Shown here piece by piece: positions 55,263-64,000 of a stretch of 64,000 bases of DNA. The stretch's first letter is position 1. Each line of letters begins with the position of its first letter. The DNA lies in NCBI RefSeq assembly GCF_000798815.1, contig NZ_JTLD01000119.1, forward strand, positions 1-64,000, read 5' to 3'. Position numbers and translations under genes: made by a program. The notes beneath the pieces were generated by a model. That model was given only the letters and a program-made list of their open reading frames with translations, searched no databases and was not told the origin of the DNA. Source of the DNA: Alistipes sp. ZOR0009 (GTDB lineage: Bacteria > Bacteroidota > Bacteroidia > Bacteroidales > ZOR0009).

Positions 55263-55396
55263 CTATATCGGATCAACATCCACGCTAACGCTCATACCCT
55301 TATACTGGGGTTGACACTTCACCTCGTAGATCGCGTTCAGATGCTCCTTTACCTTAACTTACCTACCAGTTTCTGGCTAAAAGCGGCTATGGAGAG
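55263..55396 (-). pseudogene. Decayed 3' end of a priA-like gene
   Basis: The minus strand reads VKEHLNAIYEVK, then YKGMSVSVDVDPI and a stop at 55263. The ending xDVDPx-stop and the strand before it are characteristic of the PriA C-terminus in Bacteroidetes. The frame is open to 55358. Beyond that a five-base insertion shifts into another frame (AAFSQKLVGK) that continues the likely homology to about 55396. No intact gene precedes it. The intact priA in this window (61706 onward, opposite strand) is cut by the window end before its own C-terminus, so direct comparison is not possible here. Confidence 0.6.
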
Positions 55397-55445
55397 CGAA
55401 AAAGGGAGGCCCGAAGAAGTTCTTTAAAGACGTATTGGCCTACTT

Positions 55446-55468
55446 GCGGCCTGCTACTGGCCGCTTTT
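55446..55468 (+). terminator. Possible terminator downstream of the island
   Basis: Six-bp stem GCGGCC/GGCCGC (55446-55451 with 55459-55464) followed by TTTT. About 200 bp past the effector gene, so tentative. Confidence 0.35.
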
Positions 55469-55684
55469 GAGGATTTTCTTGCGATAAGGAGGTAACCACG
55501 ACCAGCACCATTCGCGCTTGGTATGCCGCGCAAGTGTGCGTAGATACCGCCACTCGTGCTTCTGGAGGATACGGTAGAAGCAAAACCCTCCAGCCATAAA
55601 GTTGGTGGTTCAGCAGACTTAGATTACCTGGTACTAGAGATTGAGGAGACGCGGAATCCGCGTCTCAATGCCATTCGAGCCGAG

Positions 55685-56491
55685 CTACAGCTCCGCTTTA
55701 AAAACCGTACATCCAGCCATCTCGAAGGAAACATCCGACCTGAATATGCCAAAGATAGTGGAGCCACTACCCGACATGGCGGCATATGCGGCCCCCCGAT
55801 CGTAAAGCTGCTGCTTGATATCGGCCAGCAACGGATACTTCTCGAATAGGTGCGGCTCAAAATCGTTGAGCAGCGTGCCCCTCCACGTCTCAATTGGCTG
55901 GGCAACCGTCTCCGCAATGGAGGCTGATGGTTTTTTGGGTTGGATACCGGCAAACGCCTCGGGCGTACTAATGCCAAACGATGGCTTTACCAGCACAATC
56001 GTATAGCCCTTTAACGAAAAATCGACGGGAGAAAGAACTTCTCCACGCCCGGTGGCCAGCATCGGACGGTTGTAGATGAAAAAAGGGCAATCGCTTCCGA
56101 GCGTGGCGGCGTATTCGGCCAGCCGCACCTCCGACAGGCCCAGCTTGTAAAGATGGTTGAGCATTACCAGCATCTGCGCGGCATCAGCAGATCCTCCACC
56201 AAGCCCCGCACCAAAAGGGATTGCCTTGTGCAGGTAAATATCCAGGTTGGGCAGGCTGAACTCCCGCTGCAGCAAACGGTAGGCGCGCATCACCAGGTTC
56301 TTCTCAGGCTCCACATCTACCACCAGCCCAGATCCCGTAAAGGTAGCCTCCTCCCCGTTGGCCGGAACAGCCTCAAGCGCATCGCGCCACGGAACGGGGT
56401 AAAATAGCGTTTCGAGGTTATGGAATCCATCGGGACGTTTCTCGGTTACATACAGTCCAAGGTTTATCTTGGCGTTAGGAAATACAACCAT
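55685..56491 (-). CDS. ispE: 4-diphosphocytidyl-2-C-methyl-D-erythritol kinase
   Basis: GHMP-family kinase that phosphorylates CDP-methylerythritol in the non-mevalonate isoprenoid pathway. 268 residues from the ATG at 56491 (MVVFPNAKINLGLYV). The PNAKINLGL substrate strand, the ATP-binding IPFGAGLGGGSADAAQ and the C-terminal AAMSGSGSTIFG are all intact. ispH, a later enzyme of the same pathway, lies 1.1 kb away on the other strand. The upstream 10 codons are not conserved-looking and were excluded. Confidence 0.96.
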   Translation of the reverse strand: MVVFPNAKINLGLYVTEKRPDGFHNLETLFYPVPWRDALEAVPANGEEATFTGSGLVVDVEPEKNLVMRAYRLLQREFSLPNLDIYLHKAIPFGAGLGGGSADAAQMLVMLNHLYKLGLSEVRLAEYAATLGSDCPFFIYNRPMLATGRGEVLSPVDFSLKGYTIVLVKPSFGISTPEAFAGIQPKKPSASIAETVAQPIETWRGTLLNDFEPHLFEKYPLLADIKQQLYDRGAAYAAMSGSGSTIFGIFRSDVSFEMAGCTVFKAEL

Positions 56492-56905
56492 TGCTGCTTT
56501 TTTAGAATTAGGGATGCCCAAACATCAGCACAAATATAGCAATTGCCCTGCATTCCGATTCCCGGAACATGCAGCATTGGCCTGTAAAGCCTCCAGCTTA
56601 CCTTCACAATAGTAGCGTCTTGCCAGCAGCATTGGCCACCTTGGGGCGGCCATCAGCCCTAATGCAACGGGCAGCAGCGCGCAGCACATCCGCCACACCA
56701 CCAGTAGGATAAAAACAGCTTCTAAAAAATAGCTTTCGCCCCTCCATTTTTATAATCGTTAAAAAACGGCGGGATGATTTACCCTTTTTATTGCTAATTT
56801 TGCATGTTGAACACCATTGAACAGGCCGACCTTTCTCGGTTAAGATGGCCAACTGCGGGTAACATACGACCGCCAACCATGTAATTCGTATGAAATAGAT
56901 AATAA
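56492..56905. other. Intergenic region between ispE and cmk
   Basis: Divergent promoter region. TAATTTTG at 56795-56802 fits TAnnTTTG for cmk but lies 104 bp from the ATG and has no -33 partner. No gene seen. Confidence 0.35.
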
Positions 56906-57604
56906 ATGAGCAATAGACAGGTTGTAATCGCTATCGACGGTTACTCATCGTGCGGCAAAAGCACATTCGCAAAAGCAATAGCGAAAAAGTTGGGATATGC
57001 CTACATCGATAGCGGCGCAATGTACAGAGCAACCACCCTATACGGGCTACAGAATGGCGCATTTGATGCTGAAGGAACGCTGAACAGCACAAAGCTAATA
57101 CAAGCATTACCACAAATAACCATAACCTTTAAGTTTAACAACGAAAAAAGTCGCAACGAAACCTACCTAAACGGCACCTGCGTGGAAGACGAAATACGCA
57201 CCATTGCCATTGCCGACAAGGTGAGCCGTGTGGCCGAGATTGCCGAAGTACGCGAACAGATGGTTCTGCTTCAGCAGCAGATGGGCCAGGAAAAAGGCAT
57301 TGTTATGGATGGTAGAGATATTGGTACCGTAGTATTCCCCGATGCCGAGTTTAAGATATTCATGACCGCCGACCCGGCTATCCGCGCGCAGCGCCGCTAC
57401 GACGAGCTAAAGGCAAAAGGCGAAACGGTAGACATCAAGGAGGTGGAGGAAAACATCCGCAAGCGCGACTACATCGACGAGAACCGCGAGGTAAGCCCTC
57501 TACGCAAAGCCGACGATGCGCTGGTGCTAGACAACAGCCATATCACCGTAGAGCAGCAAATGAAATGGGTGGAAGAGCATTTAAATCGAATTTTAGAAAA
57601 GTAG
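56906..57604 (+). CDS. cmk: (d)CMP kinase
   Basis: Phosphorylates CMP and dCMP. 232 residues with P-loop AIDGYSSCGKSTFAKAIAKKLG, the YIDSGAMYRA nucleotide-binding segment, and VMDGRDIGTVVFPDAEFK. The late RKRDYIDENREVSPL segment is the LID region. It is the first of three tightly packed genes (cmk-ispH-pfkA, gaps of 3 and 6 bp). No unusual features. Confidence 0.96.
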   Translation: MSNRQVVIAIDGYSSCGKSTFAKAIAKKLGYAYIDSGAMYRATTLYGLQNGAFDAEGTLNSTKLIQALPQITITFKFNNEKSRNETYLNGTCVEDEIRTIAIADKVSRVAEIAEVREQMVLLQQQMGQEKGIVMDGRDIGTVVFPDAEFKIFMTADPAIRAQRRYDELKAKGETVDIKEVEENIRKRDYIDENREVSPLRKADDALVLDNSHITVEQQMKWVEEHLNRILEK

Positions 57605-57607
57605 CAA

Positions 57608-58483
57608 ATGGTAGTAACGGTTGATGACAAGTCGGGATTTTGCTTTGGAGTTACCAACGCTATTGGTAAGGCCGAGGAAATTCTCGCATCCGAAAGCGAG
57701 CTGTACTGCCTAGGCGAAATTGTCCACAACGACGTGGAGGTAAGCCGGCTTGCCGATAAAGGGCTTGTAACCATCGACCACAACCTGCTAAAAAATATCA
57801 ACAATCGTAAGGTGCTCATCCGTGCTCACGGAGAACCTCCTACTACCTACCAGCAAGCCAAAGCCAACGGGCTGGAGATCATAGACGCCTCCTGCCCCGT
57901 GGTGCTTAAGCTGCAGGAGCGTATCCGCAAAAGCTACGCTACGGCCCTGCAAAACGGAGGGCAAATTGTAATCTACGGAAAGAAAGGCCACGCAGAGGTT
58001 AACGGCCTTGTTGGACAAACAGAAAATAGCGCCATCGTTGTAGAGAGCATCAACGATATCGACGCTATTGACTTTGGGAAGCCAATATGCCTATATTCGC
58101 AAACAACAAAGAGCATCGAGGGCTTTAAGGCACTCAAGGCCGAAATTGAACGGCGCATTGCCGAAACAGGCAGCGATCTTTCCACGTTTGAATCGCACGA
58201 CACCATCTGCCGGCAGGTTGCCAACCGCCAACCTCAGCTGATGCAGTTTGCCAAGACAAACGACGTCATCATCTTTGTAAGCGGGAAGAAGAGCTCGAAC
58301 GGCAAGGTGCTTTACGAGGTATGCCGATCGCAAAACGAGCAAACCTACATGGTGGAAGACGAAAGCGAAATTGAGAGCAGCTGGTTTAACCAAGCACAAA
58401 GCGTGGGTATTTGTGGAGCAACATCAACCCCGCGCTGGCTAATGGAGAGAGTTGCCCAGCATATAAGAGAAATCAAACTATAA
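57608..58483 (+). CDS. ispH: 4-hydroxy-3-methylbut-2-enyl diphosphate reductase
   Basis: Iron-sulfur enzyme of the last step of the non-mevalonate isoprenoid pathway. 291 residues. The three cluster cysteines lie in SGFCFGV, DASCPVV and GICGATSTP. The two conserved histidines are in GEIVHNDVEV and IRAHGEPP. The TICRQVANRQ region is also intact. It starts 3 bp after cmk and ends 6 bp before pfkA. In several Bacteroidetes cmk and ispH are likewise adjacent or fused. Confidence 0.96.
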   Translation: MVVTVDDKSGFCFGVTNAIGKAEEILASESELYCLGEIVHNDVEVSRLADKGLVTIDHNLLKNINNRKVLIRAHGEPPTTYQQAKANGLEIIDASCPVVLKLQERIRKSYATALQNGGQIVIYGKKGHAEVNGLVGQTENSAIVVESINDIDAIDFGKPICLYSQTTKSIEGFKALKAEIERRIAETGSDLSTFESHDTICRQVANRQPQLMQFAKTNDVIIFVSGKKSSNGKVLYEVCRSQNEQTYMVEDESEIESSWFNQAQSVGICGATSTPRWLMERVAQHIREIKL

Positions 58484-58489
58484 CATCAT

Positions 58490-59479
58490 ATGGCAAAAAT
58501 TAAAAAACTCGCAGTTCTTACTTCAGGAGGCGACGCCCCAGGAATGAACGTAGCTATTCGTGCGGTTGTTCGCACTGCCATCTATAACGGACTAGAAGTT
58601 GTTGGCGTAAAAGAGGGATACTCTGGAATGATCAACAACGATTTTATCCCAATGGCGTCAAAAAATGTGAGCGACATCATATCTAAGGGTGGAACAATTC
58701 TTAAGACTGCTCGATGCGAAGAGTTTCGTACCAAAGAAGGCCGCCAGATAGCTTACGACAACGCCAAGGCACAAGGCATCGACGCGCTTGTGGTTATCGG
58801 TGGTGATGGTAGCTTTCAAGGAGCAAAGCTTTTCTCTGAAGAATTTGACATTCCTACTGTAGGTATCCCAGGAACTATCGACAACGACCTATTCGGAACC
58901 GACTCTACCATTGGATACGACACGGCACTAAACACCGTTATCGATGCTATTGATAAAATTCGCGACACAGCAACATCGCACAAGCGTATGTTCTTTGTGG
59001 AGGTAATGGGTCGTGATGCTGGCTTCCTTGCACTACGTAGCGGTATCGGATCTGGCGCAGAGGCTATCCTTATTCCAGAAGTCCACACCCCATACGAAAA
59101 ACTAAAAACCTACCTTAACGACAAAACCAAAGGACACAAAAGCAGCTCTATCGTAATTGTTGCCGAAGGTGCCGAAGGTATGAAGGAAGGTGGCGTATTT
59201 AAGCTTGCCGAGCGCGTTAAGGCCGACTACCCAGAGCTGGATATTCGCGTATCTGTTCTTGGCCATATGCAACGTGGAGGCGCCCCCTCTGCATTCGACC
59301 GCGTACTTGCTAGCCAGCTAGGCCGTGCTGCTGTAGAAGCACTTCTTGATGCGCAGCAATCTATCATGGTGGGAATTCAGAACAACAAAGTTACCCACGT
59401 TCCCTTCAATCAAGCCATCAAAAACAAGAAGAGCGTCAACTTAGATCTTCTAGCGCTGTCGGAGATCCTATCTATCTAG
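58490..59479 (+). CDS. pfkA: ATP-dependent 6-phosphofructokinase
   Basis: Glycolytic kinase of 329 residues. The N-terminal LTSGGDAPGMNVAIRAVVR, the ATP-type motif VIGGDGSFQGAKLF, the catalytic PGTIDNDLFGTDSTIGYDTAL and the substrate-binding VEVMGRDAGFLAL are all present. GGDGS indicates an ATP-type enzyme rather than a pyrophosphate-type one, which would have GGDDS. Last gene of the cmk-ispH-pfkA cluster, ending in the terminator at 59506-59528. Confidence 0.96.
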   Translation: MAKIKKLAVLTSGGDAPGMNVAIRAVVRTAIYNGLEVVGVKEGYSGMINNDFIPMASKNVSDIISKGGTILKTARCEEFRTKEGRQIAYDNAKAQGIDALVVIGGDGSFQGAKLFSEEFDIPTVGIPGTIDNDLFGTDSTIGYDTALNTVIDAIDKIRDTATSHKRMFFVEVMGRDAGFLALRSGIGSGAEAILIPEVHTPYEKLKTYLNDKTKGHKSSSIVIVAEGAEGMKEGGVFKLAERVKADYPELDIRVSVLGHMQRGGAPSAFDRVLASQLGRAAVEALLDAQQSIMVGIQNNKVTHVPFNQAIKNKKSVNLDLLALSEILSI

Positions 59480-59505
59480 CATTTGCTTACATACCATACA
59501 TGTTG

Positions 59506-59528
59506 AGCCAGGGAATCCCTGGCTTTTC
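59506..59528 (+). terminator. Rho-independent terminator
   Basis: 8-bp stem AGCCAGGG/CCCTGGCT (59506-59513 with 59517-59524), AAT loop, then TTT. It closes the cmk-ispH-pfkA cluster. Confidence 0.8.
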
Positions 59529-59680
59529 TGCTTTATAAAAGGCAGCAGTGCAAAGCTTCGCCCTAAATCTGCCCATATTTGCCCAATTAATGCAAATCGT
59601 GCTTTACAACCAGCTCCGGTAAGTCCCTTTTTACTATTTTAGGCAGCAAATAAATCATTACTAATCAAACCTCATCACCA

Positions 59681-61567
59681 ATGAAAAAAATGCTACTTGC
59701 AATGGCCCTCATAGGAACAGTACTGCAAGGCTCGGCGCAGGCTAGTTCGGAGTCGAATATCGACCCAAAAATTCAGGCACTAGGACTTATCCCGCTGCCA
59801 ACAAGCGTAAATGTAAAAGAAGGTAAACTTGCCTTATCGCATAAAGTAACCATCGCAGCCTCATCGAAGGATGAAAAGAACGTAAGCTCATTCATCACCA
59901 GCTTTCTTAAGGGAAAAGGCGTTGCGGCTACCAACACCTCAAAAAAAGGAACCATCACCCTTAAAATAAACAAGACTGCCGATAGCCGATTCGGAAACGA
60001 AGGCTACGCGCTAACGGTAACCGGAGCTGGCGTAACCATCACCGCAAACGCAGGTGCAGGTCTTTTCTACGGAGCGCAAACCTTTATGCAGCTATTTCCT
60101 GTAGGACAATCGGCCACCATTCCTCAGCTCGAAATCGTGGATAATCCAACATTCAAGTGGAGAGGTATGATGCTTGACGTAGCACGCCACATGATGCCCG
60201 TTGAGTTCATCAAGCAGTACATCGACATGCTTGCCCAGTATAAGATAAACACCTTCCACTGGCATCTTACCGACGACCAAGGATGGCGCATCGAAATAAA
60301 GAAGTACCCTAAGCTAACCCAAATATCATCAAAAAGAAAAGGAACGCTTGTGGGCTGGTATGGCGACTACCCCAGCATGAACGACTTCAAGTTTGATGGC
60401 AAAGAGTATGGCGGTTACTACACCCAAGAGCAGGTAAAGGAAATTGTTGCCTATGCCGCCAAACGCTACATCACCGTTGTTCCCGAAATTGAAATGCCAG
60501 GACACTCGGTTTGCGTACTTGCCGCCTACCCAGAACTCGCCTGCAAGCCGGGCAACTACGAGGTGGCAACCTACTGGGGTGTATTCGACGATATTGTTTG
60601 CCCAACAGAGCAAACCATAAACTTCTTCCAGGATGTGCTTACCGAAGTAATTGGCCTATTCCCCAGCACCTACATCCATATTGGTGGCGACGAAGCCCCA
60701 AAAACGGTTTGGAAGCAAAGTCAGTATGTGCAGGATCTTATGAAAAAAGAAGGAATTGACGATGTTGAAAAGGTACAAGGTTGGTTCAACCGCCGTATCG
60801 AAGATTTCCTAAAGAAGCACAACCGAAAGCTTATTGGTTGGGACGAAATTCTTGAAGGAGGGATCTCTGAAAGCGCAACTATTATGTCGTGGAGAGGCGA
60901 GAAAGGAGGCATCGAGGCTGCTAACCACGGTAACGATGTGGTTATGTCGCCATCTAGCCAAGCCATGTACTTCGACCATGCACAAGGCAAAGTTGAATAT
61001 GAACCTAAGAATATTGGACGCCGCGAAGGAAATGCAACGCTTTACAGGGTGTACAGCTACAACCCAATACCTGCCGAGATTGATGCAGAAAAGCGCAAGC
61101 ACATCATCGGCGTTCAGGCAAACATCTGGACCGAGTACATCAAAACACCCGAAGCAACCAACTACGTAACCTATCCACGCATATTTGCCCTTTCTGAAAC
61201 ACTTTGGAAACCCGCTGATAGCAAAAGTTGGAATGGATTTACCGGCAGAATGGCAAAACACTTTAGCAAGCTAGACGCACTAAAGCTCACCTACCGCATT
61301 CCAGAACCTTTTGGGCTTGAACAAATGAGCAAAACGGGTACCGAATTTACCGTTTCCCTTTCTACTCCATTCGAAGGGGCAACCATTCGCTACACAACCG
61401 ATGGCAGCATGCCCAACGCCAGCTCGGCAGCCTACGCTGCTCCTGTTACCGTAAAGGCTCCTAATAACCAAAAGGTAACCTTCCGCGCAGTAACCTTCCT
61501 AAAGGATGGAAGAACCAGCGCCCCTGCAGAGGCTACCTTCAACGAGCCCGCTCCCGAAAAGAAGTAG
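59681..61567 (+). CDS. Secreted beta-N-acetylhexosaminidase (GH20)
   Basis: 628-residue exported glycosidase. Signal peptide (LLAMALIGTVLQGSAQA), an N-terminal GH20b domain (about 35-150), then the GH20 barrel. The catalytic acid pair Asp337-Glu338 is in YIHIGGDEAP; TFHWHLTDDQGWRIEIK and WDEILEGG are the other signature strands. A C-terminal beta-sandwich of the chitobiase type is visible (ATIRYTTDGSMPNASS). It removes terminal GlcNAc or GalNAc from glycans or peptidoglycan and chitin oligomers. Transcribed alone, with a terminator at 61587-61628. Confidence 0.95.
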   Translation: MKKMLLAMALIGTVLQGSAQASSESNIDPKIQALGLIPLPTSVNVKEGKLALSHKVTIAASSKDEKNVSSFITSFLKGKGVAATNTSKKGTITLKINKTADSRFGNEGYALTVTGAGVTITANAGAGLFYGAQTFMQLFPVGQSATIPQLEIVDNPTFKWRGMMLDVARHMMPVEFIKQYIDMLAQYKINTFHWHLTDDQGWRIEIKKYPKLTQISSKRKGTLVGWYGDYPSMNDFKFDGKEYGGYYTQEQVKEIVAYAAKRYITVVPEIEMPGHSVCVLAAYPELACKPGNYEVATYWGVFDDIVCPTEQTINFFQDVLTEVIGLFPSTYIHIGGDEAPKTVWKQSQYVQDLMKKEGIDDVEKVQGWFNRRIEDFLKKHNRKLIGWDEILEGGISESATIMSWRGEKGGIEAANHGNDVVMSPSSQAMYFDHAQGKVEYEPKNIGRREGNATLYRVYSYNPIPAEIDAEKRKHIIGVQANIWTEYIKTPEATNYVTYPRIFALSETLWKPADSKSWNGFTGRMAKHFSKLDALKLTYRIPEPFGLEQMSKTGTEFTVSLSTPFEGATIRYTTDGSMPNASSAAYAAPVTVKAPNNQKVTFRAVTFLKDGRTSAPAEATFNEPAPEKK

Positions 61568-61586
61568 CACAGCTATCGCATAAAAT

Positions 61587-61628
61587 AAAATCGCCGGAGA
61601 TGAATTAATCTTCGGCGATTTTTATTTT
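61587..61628 (+). terminator. Rho-independent terminator
   Basis: 14-bp stem with one G-U pair (61587-61600 with 61609-61622), 8-nt loop, followed by a T-rich stretch to 61628. Confidence 0.85.
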
Positions 61629-61677
61629 ATATACCCCTCCCATGCAAATGAGCCACCCCATCTTCCTCCGAAAAAGC

Positions 61678-61685
61678 TACCTTTG
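61678..61685 (+). promoter_or_regulatory. Putative -7 box (TACCTTTG) of priA
   Basis: TAnnTTTG match 21 bp before the priA ATG at 61706. Confidence 0.45.
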
Positions 61686-61705
61686 TGCTACAACCCCTGT
61701 ACGAT

Positions 61706-64000
61706 ATGGAAAGTAACCTTTTTGTTGATGTTGTTTTACCGCTAGCCCTTCCCAGGCTGCTGACCTACTCGGTTCCTAACGAGCTGGCTGCCGAAGTGCA
61801 AGTTGGCATACGTGTTGGCGTACAGCTCGGCAAAAAGAAAATTTACTCGGCCATCGTACAGCGCATACACAGCGAAAAACCAAAAGAATACGACACCAAA
61901 GATATTCTTCTGATACTCGACAAGGCACCCATCATTCTGCCACAGCAGTTCGAGATTTGGAATTGGATATCTGGCTACTACATGTGCACACTAGGCGAAG
62001 TGATGAAGGCAGCGCTTCCCTCCGGACTCAAGCTCGAGAGCGAAACCAAGATCACCGTCTCCTCCTCCGAGGAACTCGATGTTGAGGCGCTAGGCGAAAC
62101 GGAAAAGACCGTACTCGCATTCATATCATCGCGCAAAAGCACCACCCTAGCAGATCTTGCCGAGCTGCTCCCAAGCTCGCGCATCCTCCCCACCATTCGC
62201 ACCATGCTCGACGATAAGCTCGTGCTGCTCGACGAGGTGCTTACTGGTGGATTCAAACCCAAAAAAGAGTATTTCGTTAGGCTGCATCCATCCATCATTT
62301 CGGAGGATGACGTGAATACCGCCTTCACCAAGCTCGACCGCGCTGCGGTACAGCAGAAGGCTTTTCTAGCCTACATCTCGATGGCCAGCCCCATCGACTT
62401 TGCCAAGCCAAAGGAGATAGAGCGCAAGCTGATTATCGAGAAGGCGGAGGTGAGCGCACAGGTTATAAAGGGGCTAAAGGATAAGAATATTTTGGATGTG
62501 TACGAGCGCGAAGTTGCCCGGCTGGGCTTCGACGATGACCCATCAAAGGCCATCAACCCGCTTTCGGAAACGCAGCAGGCGGCCATGGATTCCATCGGTA
62601 CCGAATTTGAGACAAAAGACGTGGTGCTGCTACACGGCGTTACCGGCTCGGGAAAAACGGAGGTGTACATCCATCTGATAAATAAAATGCTCGACGAAGG
62701 CAAACAGGTGCTATACCTGCTGCCCGAAATTGCCCTAACGGCGCAAATCATCAACCGCCTAAAAAATGTTTTTGGTTCGAAAATCGGCATATACCACTCC
62801 AAGTTTAGCGACGAGCATCGCGTGGAGACCTACCTCAACCTGCTCGATGAGGACAACCCGAACCAGTACCAGATAATACTCGGCGTGCGCTCGTCCATAT
62901 TTTTGCCCTTTAAAAATTTGGGACTGATAATTGTTGATGAGGAGCACGAAAACACCTACAAGCAGTACGACCCGGCCCCACGCTACAACGCCCGCGATGT
63001 GGCCGTGATTATGGCCCATATCGCCAAGGCAAAAGTGCTTATGGGAACTGCAACTCCCGCCATCGAAACCTACTTTAACGCCAAAACAGGCAAGTATGGG
63101 CTGGTAGAGCTGGCCAACCGCTTTAACGACGTGGCGCTACCATCCATCGAGATTGTAGACATACGCCGCGCCCGTAAGCAGAAGCAGCTGCACTCGCATT
63201 TTACCGCTACGCTGCTCGACACCATTGGCGCAGCCCTCGAAAAAAAGGAGCAGGTTATCCTCTTCCAAAACCGCCGAGGCTTTGCGCCCTTCCTCGAATG
63301 CGAGGAATGCGGCTGGGTACCCGAGTGCGAGCACTGTAACGTGAGCCTTACCTACCACAAACGCAGCAACCAGCTGGTATGCCACTACTGCGGCTACTCG
63401 GTGGCGGTGTACAACACCTGCCAGGCCTGCGGATCGCCATCGATGGTTACCAAAGGCTTTGGTACAGAAAAGATAGAGGAGGAGCTACAGATATTCTTCC
63501 CCAACGCCTCCATCGAGCGCCTCGACCTCGATACGGCTCGCAACCGCAACTCGTACGAGCGCATCATCAGCGACTTTGAGGAGCGGCGAATAGATATTTT
63601 GGTGGGCACACAGATGGTAACCAAGGGGCTCGATTTCGACAACGTGTCGCTAGTGGGCGTGCTCGATGCCGACACGATGCTGCGCTTCCCCGATTTCAGA
63701 GCCTACGAGCGCAGCTACCAGCTCATATCGCAGGTTAGCGGCCGGGCGGGACGAAAGGAGAAGCAGGGCCACGTAATTGTGCAAACCTCGCAGCCCGATA
63801 GCGACGTGCTGGCCCTAGTGAAGCGCAACGACTACAACGCCCTTTACCAATGGCAGCTGGTGGAGCGCCACGAGTACCTCTACCCTCCCTTTTACCGCAT
63901 CACCAAAATCACCATAAAGCATGTAGACCGCAGGCTACTCCACGAAATTTCCGAGGTGCTAGGCTACCGCCTGCGCGCAATATTCGGCGAGCGCATCCTC
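61706..64000 (+). CDS. priA: Primosomal protein N' (PriA replication-restart helicase), incomplete at the window end
   Basis: Superfamily 2 helicase that reloads the replisome at stalled forks. 765 codons are present and the frame stays open to the last base, so the C-terminus lies outside. N-terminal DNA-binding domain (FVDVVLPLALPRLLTYSVP), Walker A GVTGSGKTEVY, DEEH box LIIVDEEHENTYKQYDPAP, MGTATPAIET motif, and the zinc-binding insert with CEECGWVPECEHC and CHYCGY/CQACGS. ILVGTQMVTKGLDF and QVSGRAGRK are the C-terminal helicase motifs. All motifs are intact. The start is the ATG at 61706. Confidence 0.95.
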   Translation, partial: MESNLFVDVVLPLALPRLLTYSVPNELAAEVQVGIRVGVQLGKKKIYSAIVQRIHSEKPKEYDTKDILLILDKAPIILPQQFEIWNWISGYYMCTLGEVMKAALPSGLKLESETKITVSSSEELDVEALGETEKTVLAFISSRKSTTLADLAELLPSSRILPTIRTMLDDKLVLLDEVLTGGFKPKKEYFVRLHPSIISEDDVNTAFTKLDRAAVQQKAFLAYISMASPIDFAKPKEIERKLIIEKAEVSAQVIKGLKDKNILDVYEREVARLGFDDDPSKAINPLSETQQAAMDSIGTEFETKDVVLLHGVTGSGKTEVYIHLINKMLDEGKQVLYLLPEIALTAQIINRLKNVFGSKIGIYHSKFSDEHRVETYLNLLDEDNPNQYQIILGVRSSIFLPFKNLGLIIVDEEHENTYKQYDPAPRYNARDVAVIMAHIAKAKVLMGTATPAIETYFNAKTGKYGLVELANRFNDVALPSIEIVDIRRARKQKQLHSHFTATLLDTIGAALEKKEQVILFQNRRGFAPFLECEECGWVPECEHCNVSLTYHKRSNQLVCHYCGYSVAVYNTCQACGSPSMVTKGFGTEKIEEELQIFFPNASIERLDLDTARNRNSYERIISDFEERRIDILVGTQMVTKGLDFDNVSLVGVLDADTMLRFPDFRAYERSYQLISQVSGRAGRKEKQGHVIVQTSQPDSDVLALVKRNDYNALYQWQLVERHEYLYPPFYRITKITIKHVDRRLLHEISEVLGYRLRAIFGERIL

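Larger units (their letters stand above)
55252..55684. other. Downstream flank of the island
   Basis: About 430 bases of mixed debris: the priA relic, the possible terminator at 55446-55468, a 9-bp palindrome at 55646-55666 (GAGACGCGG/CCGCGTCTC) near the end of ispE, and a doubtful 47-codon minus-strand frame at 55454-55597 rich in Trp and Arg. No intact gene is supported. Confidence 0.5.

Noticed and set aside
55454-55597. 47-codon minus-strand frame rich in Trp and Arg
   Set aside because: Begins with ATG but has no recognisable family and lies in debris between the island and ispE; not supported as a gene.

Overview
This window reads as a chromosomal segment of an anaerobic or facultative member of the Bacteroidota, most likely order Bacteroidales. 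The evidence is the gene content: TonB-dependent receptor plus DUF4249 lipoprotein, DUF4294, DUF6261-like and PCMD-domain proteins, a MurF-Alr fusion, a BBP2 porin beside kdp, and a Tricorn-type S41 protease. Many start regions also carry a Bacteroidetes-type TAnnTTTG -7 box, and Shine-Dalgarno sequences are scarce. No rRNA, tRNA, CRISPR array, transposase or phage structural gene was seen.

Layout. 1-201 is a heptamer satellite arranged as a giant inverted repeat, beside an oligoendopeptidase F (218-2116). 2.4-10.9 kb holds an S41-like protease, a DUF4294 protein, two CDGSH iron-sulfur proteins, an alpha/beta hydrolase, a TonB receptor/DUF4249 pair and a lipoprotein. 11.0-20.5 kb is a complete high-affinity potassium system, kdpABCDE, followed by an outer-membrane porin. 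20.6-26.7 kb holds assorted secreted and unknown proteins and a LysE exporter.

26.7-36.9 kb is an export locus on the minus strand. It encodes an adaptor, an ATPase, four MacB/FtsX-type permeases and a TolC protein, with a sigma54-type response regulator at its end. A sigma54-like promoter and two 16-bp palindromes lie upstream of the adaptor gene. 37.1-37.4 kb is a 21-bp-periodic repeat block. 37.5-41.8 kb carries small membrane and outer-membrane proteins. 41.9-51.4 kb is mostly housekeeping: Tricorn-like protease, EI24 protein, RsmI, thymidine kinase, MurF-Alr. 51.58-51.83 kb is a 41-bp-periodic array of hairpins.

52.8-55.4 kb is the most interesting accessory island. It is an AT-rich two-gene operon: a Panacea (SocA/DUF4065-like) putative antitoxin overlapping a 612-residue protein with a C-terminal membrane module. 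Upstream lies a perfect 17-bp inverted repeat overlapping the likely promoter. Downstream lies a decayed 3' end of a second priA. I read this as a candidate Panacea toxin-antitoxin or defence system with an unusually large membrane effector.

The window closes with core genes: ispE, the cmk-ispH-pfkA cluster, a GH20 hexosaminidase and priA, which runs off the end.
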